The notes under the pieces are model-generated. The model was not told the origin of the DNA and searched no databases. It was given only the letters and a program-made list of their open reading frames with translations. From assembly GCA_964036045.1 (NCBI GenBank), contig OZ038389.1, positions 63,192,359 to 63,256,358 of the forward strand: 64,000 nt of DNA, given 5' to 3'. Origin of the DNA: Eutreptiella sp. 'Long Island Sound 2002' (taxonomy: Eukaryota > Euglenozoa > Euglenophyceae > Eutreptiales > Eutreptiaceae). The position numbers and the translations under genes were made by a program. Below are positions 54,786 through 64,000 of the stretch, piece after piece. Every line of letters starts with the position of its first letter. The stretch's first letter is position 1.

Positions 54786-56560
54786 CAGACTGGAGCGTCC
54801 GGGGACAAAGCGGCCCGGAAATGGAACGTCCGGGGCAACAAAAAAAGGAGAAGGAGACAGCAGCGGAGAGAAAGGGAGTGGAGAACAAGAACAAGAGCAA
54901 GGAACGGATGGGGGAGGACAAGAAGGAGAGAAGACGCGAAGCGGGAGGAGAAAGAGAAGAAGGAGAGGCAGCCAAACACATGGAGCCCGGATGGGAACAA
55001 CCGGGGAAGCAACGCAACCGGTCAGGATCAACCGGGAGCGGGGCGGCACTGGAGATCATCAAGCGGGAGCGACCGAGGCTCCGTGAGGAATGCACAGCAG
55101 CGGCGGCAAGAACCCAAAAGGAGTGCATGAACAGGAGTCAGAAAAGGTGGAGAGAGAGGACGAGAAATACGAGCGACGGGAAGGGGGAGGAGAAGGAGAG
55201 GCAGGCACACGGAACCCGGACTGGAACATCCGGGGGAGCAATGCACCCGGACTGGAACATCTGGGGGGCGGAAGCCCTGGACTGGAACGTCCGGGGAGGC
55301 AACGGCCCGGGATTGGAACGTCCGGGGCCTCAGAAGGAGGAGGAAACGGCGGCGGAGAGAAGCGACGAGGAGCACGTGAACAGCATGGACCAGCATGGAC
55401 CAGATGGGGAAGGACATGACGGACGAGAGAAGGGAAGTGGGAGGAGAAGGAGCAAAAGGAAAAGCGGCCGACCACGTGGAACCCAGACGAGGACAACCGG
55501 GGGAGCAGCGCACCCGCGCAAGTACATCCGGGGGCGAGGCGGGCATGGATTGGAGCGTCCGGGGCTCCAGGAGGAAGAAGAGGCGGCGGCGGCAAGAAAC
55601 GACTAGGGGTAAGAGTGCGTGCACAAGAGTCAGGGTCGGTGGAGAGAGAGGACGAGAAGAGCAAGAGAAGGGAAGAGGGAGGAGAAGGAGAAGCAAAAAC
55701 GTGGAACCCGGACTGAAACATCCGGGGAAGCAAAGCACCCGGACTGGAACATCCGGGGGGCGGAGGCCCGGGACTGGAACGTCCGGGGAAGCAGCGGCCT
55801 GGGATTGGAAAGTCCGGGGCTGCGAAAGGAGGGGGATACGGTAGCGGATAAAAACGACCAGGAGCACATGAACAAGGGCAAGGACCAGCTGAGGAAGGAC
55901 ACGACAAAAGGGAGTCAAGGAAGCGGGAGGGGAAGGAGTAGATGGAAAAGCGGCCAAGCACGTGGAACACGCACGGGAACAACCAGGGAAGCAGCGCACC
56001 AGGACTCGAACATCCGGGTGCGAAGCGGCCCTGGATGGGAGCGTCCGGGGCTCCAGGAGGAAGATGAAGCGGCGGCGGCAAGAAACGGCAAGGAGAGCAA
56101 GTACAAGAACCGGGGAAAGAGGAGAACGAGGACAAGAAGAGCAAGAGGCGGGAAGGAAGAGGAGAAGGAGAAGAATGAGAGGCGGATGAGCACATGGAAC
56201 CCGAAGTGGAACAGACTAGAACGTCCGAGGTAGCTGCGGATTGGAACGTCCGGGGCTGCGTACGGAGGGGACACGATGGCGGCAAGGAGAGGCAAGAGCA
56301 AGGAGAGGTGGGGAGGGAGGACAAGGAGGACAAGAGCCAGGGGGAAGGAGGAGAAGGAGAGGCCGAAAGAGCAGACTAACGCAGGCGGGGACTCGAACGC
56401 CAACGCCAAGGGCGCCACGAGGACGAGACGGCGGCGGCAAGAAAGAGCAGGAGGGCAGTCAAGGAGAACATGCACAAGAACAAGCAAGGATGAGGGAGGG
56501 GGATAGCACGCATGCAAGGAGCCGAGCCTGGCCCGGAACATCAGGGAAGCGACACACCCA
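54786..56560. repeat. Degenerate field of GAYTGGARCRTCCGGGG motifs
   Basis: More than twenty further copies of the 17-base motif, in clusters of two to four separated by AG-rich spacers (AGGAAGAAGAGGCGGCGGCGGCA type), at a larger ~240-300-base period. The motif translates on plus as D-W-N-(I/V)-R-G. Open frames exist on both strands and neither can be called coding with confidence. Confidence 0.8.
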
Positions 56561-56804
56561 GGGTGGAAATCCAGGACCGAAGCACGAGGCAGGAACGCCA
56601 GGAGAAGGTATGGAGTGTGCGGGGCAGCATCCAGGGGAGGAGGCGGCGGCAGCAGGAGGAAAAGGCGACCGCAGAGGCCGGGACAGGGTTACGGCAGAGG
56701 GAAAGGATGGAGCGGGGGGGGGAGGGGGAGGGGACAGAATAAAGAGGGGGCGAAAGGAAGAAAGGCGAAACAGTGGGGAAAGGAGTCAGCTGAGGAGTAC
56801 CCCA

Positions 56805-56866
56805 GCGGCTAGACGCCCAGTTACGCGAGCCGTAGTCGTGGGTTCGATTCCCACTAGCGGCGCTCG
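56805..56866 (+). other. tRNA-like / Pol III B-box relic
   Basis: GTGGGTTCGATTCCCAC is a perfect T-arm, including the GGTTCGATTCC B-box. It is followed by TAGCGGCG, but no matching 5' acceptor occurs upstream, so this is probably a tRNA relic or a SINE promoter rather than a working tRNA. Confidence 0.45.
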
Positions 56867-57181
56867 ATGGGCACACTTGAAGACAAGCATCGTACCTGGG
56901 TTGGGGCGGTAGATTTTTTGCATTAGGTCCTAGAGGGGCCATTGAAGAACACAAACACCCCCGGACGCCGGGGACGTTTTTACGCCTGAAGCGAGGTGTG
57001 CAAGGGGGGGGGTGAAAGGGACGAAGAAGGGGGCCAAGAGGGGCGGTGGAGGAGAGGCATACACTGTGTACACAGGAGACACAAAATGTACGGGACCGAA
57101 GAGGAGGCCAGCGAAAGGAGCAGGGAGTCAATGGAGAGCGCGAGGAGTGAGATACAAAAGAGAAGAACGGCATGCGCATAG

Positions 57182-58899
57182 ACCGGGAGTGAAAGGGCGT
57201 TCGAAGGAGAACAAGACCGAATCCATGCGCGAGTGGTGACACAGGTTATGGAGGGTGACGGAGTGGACTCCTTGTGGAGAGCGATGAGTGTTATCGAAGG
57301 AGGCCAAGGCACATTTGAGGAAGCGAAGGAAGTGCGAGAAAGGGTAGTCACTGCAGTCGAGGAGAGGTTGCAGGCAGGGGGGATGCAGGAGCCCCTGCCG
57401 CAAGGGGAAACGGGATGGAAGGAGTACGTACGGAAGCTGGTACAATGGAGAAGGATGGGAGGACCGCTGGAGGTTGAGGCGTGGGCGGTGAAGAATGGAT
57501 ACAGAGTGAAAGTGTACTGGGAGACGAAGGATGGAGTGGGCTACAGGAAGCTACAGGAGTATGGAGGGGAGAAGGGGGTACAGGTAGGAATCCTCTGGAG
57601 GAAGACCAGAGTGTACAAGGTGGTGTGGGAGCACGAAGGGACGGGGGGAGGCAGAACAACAGGAGAGGCGGGAAGAGCAGGCTCGGGCGGGGGGGCACAG
57701 GTTAGGGTGGGCGAGGGAGGCGAACGAGGACACAGTGTGGCGTCGGGCGAGAGTCGGCCGCCAACGTGTGGAGCGGGGAGTGTGGGGAGTACAGCGGGGA
57801 ACGAAGAGGAAAGCAACGCAAGGCGGCATGGGCATGGAAGAGGCGGGAGGGTGCATCGGAGGGGGCGAGAGAGAGGGCAGAGGAAGGGGTGCTCGTAGAG
57901 CACATGTACGGGAAGGATGTCAACACATTGTGGGAGGTGTTGTGTGCGCTGGAGGGCAGGCCGAACAGTGAGGAAGAGGTACAGTGGATAAGCCAAGGAG
58001 TGGCTACCAGGGTGGAGAGTAGATACAATATGGGAGAAATGGAGGAGTACCTGCCAAAGGAGGAAGTATCGTGGCAGAAGTACATACAGCGGACTAGGCA
58101 GGGGAGGAGGATGGGGGGACCACCAGAGGTGGAAGCATGGGCAGCGGAGGGGGGGTACAAGGTGGCGGTCTACAGGGAGGCAAAAAGCGGAAACGGGTAC
58201 AGAAAGTTGGTGGAGTATGGGGAAGGAACCCTGCTGGATGCGGGAATCCTGTGGACCAAGCGAAGAACCTATGCGGTTCTGTGGGGTGTCAGAGGTCGAA
58301 GGAGTGACGGGGCAGAAGTGGCGGCGGCGGTGCAAAGGGTGCTGGACAGTGCACAAGAGGGACAGGAATGGCCGGAAGAAATGCCGGAAAGAGCGAGGCA
58401 ACAGGTCATACCAGGGGATGGAAATTGCCTATATTGGGCACTCAGCGCGATGGACGGAGCAGGGGGGCAAGCAGCGACAGAACAGGTGCGCAAAGCGCTC
58501 ACGGAAGGGGATATGGCGCGGCCCCCAGAGTCGGGCTGGGCGCGGAGAGTCATGAGGGATGCGGGAGCGCGAAGGTGGGATCAGTGCCTGGACAAGGTGC
58601 GCAGGGGAGAGATATGGGAAGGAGCATGTGAAGTTGGGAGGTGGGCGCAGAGCAAGGGATGCAGAGTGGCAATGTACCAGGAGTGGGGGCCTCGGGGCGT
58701 GTATCGGAAGATGGCAGAAGTGCGTGAAGGAAAGCGAACGGCAGCGGCGCTACTGTGGAGCAGACGAGGAGGGGGACACTACGAGCTGCTCTGGCCCCCG
58801 GGGGAAGAGGAAGCAGGGGCAGAGGCGGAGGCGGACGAAGAAGACGGGACAGAGTCGCAAGGGGACGCGGAAGTGACAATGCAGGAGGAGTTGGCATAA
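57182..58899 (+). CDS. Protein with three tandem OTU-like modules, last one catalytic-looking
   Basis: OTU proteins are cysteine deubiquitinases. Module 3 has PGDGNCLYWALSAM (catalytic Asp-x-x-Cys) near 58412 and GGGHYELLWP (catalytic His) near 58772, spaced about 120 residues as in the family. Module 1 (from about 57240) has GDGVDSLWRAMS, with Cys replaced, and ends VYKVVWEH. Module 2 (from about 57900) has MYGKDVNTLWEVL and ends TYAVLWG. Modules 1 and 2 share a W(K/Q)(E/K)Y(V/I), RRMGGP, EVEAWA, YRKL core and look like pseudo-OTU repeats. The frame changes between module 1 (stop at 57898) and module 2 (frame open from 57766) within an AG/GC-rich linker, indicating a frameshift or an unseen intron. 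It ends in an acidic tail at TAA 58897-58899. It lies directly downstream of the minisatellite fields. Confidence 0.72.
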
Positions 58900-61800
58900 G
58901 AAGGTCCGGAGAAGGGGGGGGGGGAAGACAGCGGACGGAGGAGCAAATGTGGCGGGATGTGCATCAAATACCGATCCAGGAGGGGGCCGAGAAGTGCAGG
59001 TACCAGTGACGCGTTCCCGTGGGGGGCCTGGCCACGGGACGCTGCGGTGGACACGCACAAGTGAGCAGGCAGGCAAAGCACTACGCTCACAGGGGCATCA
59101 TTGCGCTCGTGTCATGTGACAAAGCGTTTCAGGATCCTTGCCACTCTGAAACCAGGGAACAAAAGTATGTACAGCAACACATCAGGATATGTACACATGG
59201 GGTTAAGACTGGACTGGGGTAAGGGCATCACAGGACAATAGACACTCAGTCCTAACTCGTATCCCAATCCCACGTCCGACCCTCTCAGTGGCTGGTGGGG
59301 ACGGGGGCTCAAACACAACCCATGCCCTGCTCAGTCTGGACCCTGAAACCCTGCCAATAGGGGAGGTGTCTCGCCCAGCCACAGGCGAGTTCCTGAGAAC
59401 CAAGGGGCTCCAAGGCCAACCGACGGTCATTCCGTATGCTCCCTTAACGGCAGGTCCCAACTTTTCTCGGAACGAGAGATATGGCCCCGCCATTATCCCC
59501 TAGGAGTTGGTAGCTGAAAATGGGCTGTTTCAGCCCACACTGATATTAGCTCCGAAAATCTCCAAGATTGACCCCTCGTCCGCACCCGCCAGAGGTAGGG
59601 ACGAGGCAACTGACCCTATGCCCTTCGAGTACAAACTCCCTGGAGCCCTCACCCAACCTGGTTCCCTCTGAGATTCCGGCATCAGGGCACCACAGGTTTG
59701 TCAAGTGGGGTCATGATGCCAAAATCACCCAAATTGGCGTCATTCCCACGCGTGGCACGCCCGGCCAGGGCAAGGCCTATGGCCCACAGGATAGGAGGCA
59801 GGACCTAGGACTCATATCTGAGTGTGCAACTTGAAATTAGGTCCGGGCTTCCGATGGGCATAGAGATATGGGGCCGCCAATTGACCACACGGGGGGGTGA
59901 AATTGGGGTCCCAAAAGGGGGTCATTTTGGCTGCTCGAAATGAGCCAAAATTCGGGGGTGCTCCCAATAGTTTATCTCCACGCCGGCTTGGAGATCGGAT
60001 CCGCCATTCCATACGCGATTCACCGGGAGTCCAACAAAGACTTCCGTGCCCTTGGCTCCCAAAGATCTCCATGCCTCTCGGCGTGGTGACAATCCCAATT
60101 GGGTCCACAAATGCCAAAATGGCAAAATCGTCCACACTCACTTTGGGCTAGCACCTTGACGAAGGTTGCTCCGCCTCGCCCACGTGGTGTGCAAGCCATG
60201 GGGACCAATGTCCATATCACCCATTTCATATATGGTCCATCAGTCCATGCGTCCGGCGTGCACGAGGGTGCTGAACATGGTGCACGGCGGGCAGAAGATG
60301 TGGAAAATTGCTCAAAATGGCCGAAAATGCGCACACTCATGGTTGGGGCAAATGAGGCACATGCCCGACTTGGACCGGAGTGTGCCATAGGATTGGTATC
60401 AAGTCATATGTGTCCAACATATCTTTTGGGCGTTGCCCAACTCCTCCGGTTTTGGGAATGGCAGGGTCGCCAAGTGAGCCCATGATTTGGGATAGTCCCA
60501 AATTGCCAACATGGCGGCCACGGTATGCCAAGCCCAAGAGGAGTTATTCGCCGGGTCGAAGATATGTTGGGCACCGAAGTATGTACCCCCATTACACACT
60601 TGGGTCATGATGTCAATTGAGCGCAACGTTGAGATACACGGTCGCCACTTGACATCATGACGGGCAAAAAACAGCAATATTGGCGAAAAAACACCCAAAA
60701 GTGCCTTGAAAGGCGCACAAATATATTATAATATCTTCGGCTTGGATTGAGTAATCGACCAATCCTTCTAAACACAATGACTTGACACCAATAACGTTCC
60801 ATTCCACATATGTGCTCCACTTGGAGCGCTTTGAGAGGTCACGAGCGCTACTTCCCAAGTGGGCACATGAAAATATGGAAAATTGCAAAACACACACCTT
60901 GCTCCCAACGCATCGCTTTGGGATCGCCACACAAGCTTTCCTTCACGAAGGTTAGGCTTGTAATTGATCCTGGGGAGTATAAGGAAGAGCCTCGTGCAAT
61001 ATGAGGTCTATTGGTGGGTGTATCGCTCTTAGCCAAACCCGCCAAATGGGCACGCAATACAACACATGGCACATACCACATACTGCCCAAAAAAAGTGGC
61101 TCCCCCCACGATATGTCATGCCCCTCCAAGGGCATAACTTTGTGTCAATCGCTCAAAGGAACTCAAGGAAAGTTCCTATGCAACACCAACACTCGCGCGC
61201 TACACTCGAAAGTTATGTTAACGCACGCAATATCATGGCCAAAGAGTTAAAACGCAAACTCTACCCTCTTGACCATGATCCATTACGCTAGCGCGCACGT
61301 GTGGGAACGCAAGGCATATAAAGCTTCCTAAATTACGTCGGGAGTATTGTGAATACATCCCATGCTTCCCTATTGTCATTCCTCGCAAGCAGCACGAGAT
61401 ATGACCCTCACAAGTGGCCTCACGAATCAACCTTGTTTTGCCCACATCTCCAAGACAAATGGAGGGCAAGACAAAAGGAAAGTTGATTCGTGCATAGGGA
61501 AGCACGTACGTCCACTCGAAAGAGGTCAAATCAAGTGCGGGGATGTCGAAGTCGAAATTCCGATTTCGACATCCTGAAAAATTCGGATTCAGGTTGCGAT
61601 TGTCCAATGTGAAAATTGCAGATGCATCAATGCAATTCCTGAAGACTTTAGAGTCTTCGTCACGGATTGCGCTAAAATGTCTGTAAAGAACAGTTAAACT
61701 GGCGGTTACGCTAAAGTCGCGAGCCAACCGCCAGCAGTCAAAACATTGATTATCAGAACAGAAGCGTGAAAATTTACGGAAACAATATGAAAATAAAACC

Positions 61801-63640
61801 CTGTTGATTCCTGATATTCTGATGTGTAAATCTCAGCGGGCGACGCATTGGTTGCCGATGCGGCCGCTAATAGCTGAAATGCCCAGATCTCTCACACAAA
61901 CACGTCTTACCTACATCTGTTGTTAGGGTTAGGTTGCCGAATCGACGGCCGAAGGCGGTGCGGGGCAGATTGGCGTGAAATAGTAAGATACCGGCAAATG
62001 GCAGTTTGCCGGTACATGGTAACATGCCCCAAGTGGCCGGAATGCCGTCACGGGGGCTTTACGGCAAAGGACACACTCCTGCCGGGCTCTCACCGGGCTT
62101 CACCGGGCGTCTTCCCCTCCGTACATGGGGTTAGTGGGCACACGGAGACCGGTTGTATACCCCACCATGGTCGTGGGGTTCTGGGTACCGCTTCACCCCC
62201 CTCCTTAGAGCAAACCCTGGGGGTGGCTCGATAACACCCAAGCATGGCAGCGGGTACCCAGGACCATCCCCTGAAGGGGGGGGGTGTCACATCCTCACTT
62301 CAGGCTGATTTGCAGGTTAGGCCGCCCAAATCCCACAGTAAGACAGGTACGGTGCTGTAGCTCTGAGTAACTGCAAGTACAGTATCAAGTATCAAGTCCC
62401 GGGTCCTGGCGGCGATTGTTCGGCATCCAAAGAACCCGTTAACCCATACCAGGCGCAGCGGGTGCCGGCTGCGACGGTCACTACCACAGTGGCAGTGGCA
62501 TACAGGGCCAACATAGGCGTCACACGACGACCGAGGTGGTCCCACAGGTCGAGAGCGACCACAAAGATCCATCAGGCTACCTCAAGCTTCCCAAGGCCCG
62601 CCGGCCGGGGGAGAGTCCGCACGGGTCCTTCCTCGGGCGCACCATGTCCATATCCACGACGCGAGTCCAGAGTGGTACAGCCGAACGAGCTCCTCCTTAA
62701 GGGATCGGGCATCAAGGCCGTCTTTTCTCTCGCCCTATTACCACGAAGGCCATACATGAGGGAGTCCTCATGCAGTGTGGGCGGAGGCGTCGACTCCTCA
62801 AACCACCAGTTTCCCAGGCAGACTGACCGAGGTCAGGAACACCGGAGGTCGCCACCCGACTGCAAGTGCGTCTGCGAGTCGGTAGGCTCACACTGGGACT
62901 GACAGTGGCGGACCGCTGGGAGTGCATTCAGGCAACTGGGCTTCCCGCCTGGCGCCATCAGGATCTCCACATCACAGCCACTAGGGCACACGGTATCACG
63001 GGCACTCAAACAGAAGAATCTGTACTTGGGTACTGGTCCAGGCTGGACCTTATGTAAAAGCATGTAAACGGCGACTCAGGGCGCCTTCGTATGTCGATTC
63101 GCCACCCCTCGGGGGGAAAAACAGTCCACATCTCAGTGATGGGCTGATAACTACAGATGCACATATCCTGGGGAGCAGAAAAACAAGCAACAAGCGGGGT
63201 AATAGGCGTGTAAACACACTCTGGCTAGAGCGCCAAACCACGCCCTGGTTAGGATAAGGCATATGCAGGAGGGTGGGCAGGAGAACGCCTGAGTTCAGGC
63301 CATATATAGTCTGCAGACACACAGAGACTGGTCTGGATCCCGCAGGTGCCATGGGACCAGACCACACACACAAAAATCGCAATGCCGATGACAGCGGCAT
63401 CTGTTGCGCAACGTCGTATGGGCTTCAAGGCCCCAAGAGCTCAGAAAATGTGAAGGTCAGTCGCCCTACCTGGTTTCCCAAGGATTCAGCAGGGGGGGAG
63501 TGACTAATAGAAGTGAAAGAGAGGGGCCATCCTCCTCTGGATTCAGCAGGGGGGGGTATATGGCCACTCTGATGGCAGGTCACCGGAGGATGGAAGAGAG
63601 CAAGCAAGTAAGGGACGATCCCTCGACCAAACAAGCGCTC
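58900..63640. other. Non-coding region, repeats and LTR-like signals
   Basis: No convincing frame. 59500-61300 has mixed composition with many in-frame stops and looks like old repeat. 62277-62300 has a candidate polypurine tract and LTR start. 63483-63560 contains a duplicated GGATTCAGCAGGGGGGG string. Confidence 0.5.
62275..62300 (+). repeat. Candidate polypurine tract and LTR 5' end
   Basis: CTGAAGGGGGGGGG is followed at once by TGTCACATCC. A G-rich tract abutting TGTCAC is what precedes the 3' LTR of many Ty3/gypsy elements. The LTR end and a second copy were not found in the window, so this is tentative. The orientation is opposite to the chromodomain at 63673. Confidence 0.3.
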
Positions 63641-63672
63641 AAATTGCATCGGGGGAGAGCTCAGGGCGCTGA

Positions 63673-63999
63673 TCAGGCACTCCTGGCTGCAATCGCCCGG
63701 GTGAGTGCTGCCAAGTCCGAGACATGGATCTTGGTCTTGTGCTTGCGGATGTAGTCCATGAAGGGGTTATTGATCCGCGGCACGAACGAGGAGACGGGTT
63801 CCCAGGTGTCGTGGGACGGCCCATAGCCTCGCCAACGAACCTTGAACTCCAGGCCTCCGGGTGCCGAGGCGTTCGGACGCTGGGCAAGGATCTTCTCGAC
63901 TGTATAGTCGTCCTGCTCAGCATAGTCGTCGTTCGAATCAGCCTCGTGTGCGGCATAGTTCAGGGACACATGTTGGCCACGGAGGTCGGGTTCCCGCAC
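63673..63999 (-). CDS. Ty3/gypsy (chromovirus) polyprotein C-terminus with chromodomain, partial
   Basis: The minus strand enters from the right edge and runs 108 residues to a stop at 63673. YTVEKILAQR, EFKVRWRGYGPSHDTWEP and NPFMDYIRKHK form a chromodomain with the expected aromatic cage positions (Tyr, Trp, and Tyr in RGYG). The preceding RGQHVSLNYA is the tail of the integrase. Chromodomains of this kind steer integration to particular chromatin. The rest of pol lies outside the window. The reading frame is intact over the visible part. Confidence 0.88.
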   Translation of the reverse strand: MREPDLRGQHVSLNYAAHEADSNDDYAEQDDYTVEKILAQRPNASAPGGLEFKVRWRGYGPSHDTWEPVSSFVPRINNPFMDYIRKHKTKIHVSDLAALTRAIAARSA

Positions 64000-64000
64000 A

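Noticed and set aside
53346-56333. Long minus-strand Pro/Ser-rich frames (567 and 424 codons)
   Set aside because: They are shadows of the tandem GAYTGGARCRTCCGGGG and 127-bp repeats and are open on both strands. No domain is visible.

Overview
This window looks like nuclear DNA of a unicellular, plastid-bearing (or once plastid-bearing) eukaryote. Spliced GT-AG genes, retrotransposons without terminal repeats, a chromodomain LTR element, a roughly 195-bp satellite, and a decayed block of plastid genes all point that way. Base composition is a strong mosaic: AT-rich plastid-like DNA, very GC-rich inserts, and intermediate unique DNA. I cannot name the species. The PsaA remnant reads most like green-lineage PsaA. 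The reverse transcriptases of the GC-rich element resemble, from memory only, those common in dinoflagellate genomes.

Layout. 0-0.4 kb: Ty3/gypsy integrase fragment. 1.6-8.6 kb: plastid-derived segment on the minus strand (broken psaA, trnF, trnK, trnD, broken rps4), split by a 3.9-kb GC-rich insert whose two ends carry a 62-bp direct repeat. 8.6-13.5 kb: no recognisable gene. 13.55-14.47 kb: intact, intronless mitochondrial ADP/ATP carrier (minus). 14.77-41.36 kb (plus): a spliced FAF2/UBXD8-type UAS-UBX gene that I could assemble exon by exon with every splice phase agreeing. One intron is about 21 kb and holds a satellite array, a GC-rich truncated LINE (minus) and a second LINE whose ORF2 is cut into blocks on alternating strands. 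34.1-36.25 kb: small dispersed hairpins, also in this intron.

41.4-46.3 kb: repeats and no clear gene, including a large inverted repeat at 44.2-44.4 kb. 46.9-52.6 kb: two minus-strand genes of unknown function, one spliced and one a single long frame with one stop. The palindrome TTGCGCGAGGCCTCGCGCAA, or a close variant, sits in three ~70-nt introns and in every intergenic spacer, never in an exon. 52.9-56.6 kb: three successive minisatellite fields. 57.2-58.9 kb: a plus-strand protein built of three OTU-like modules, only the last keeping catalytic Cys and His. 59-63.6 kb: non-coding, with LTR-like signals. 63.67-64 kb: C-terminal chromodomain of a Ty3/gypsy (chromovirus) polyprotein, cut by the window edge.

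The probable host genes are the ADP/ATP carrier and the divergently transcribed UBXD8-like gene, with the 46.9-52.6 kb pair and the OTU gene as further candidates. The rest is mostly transposon, satellite or organelle-derived DNA. Exon and RT-block joins were made by eye and have no transcript or database support here.
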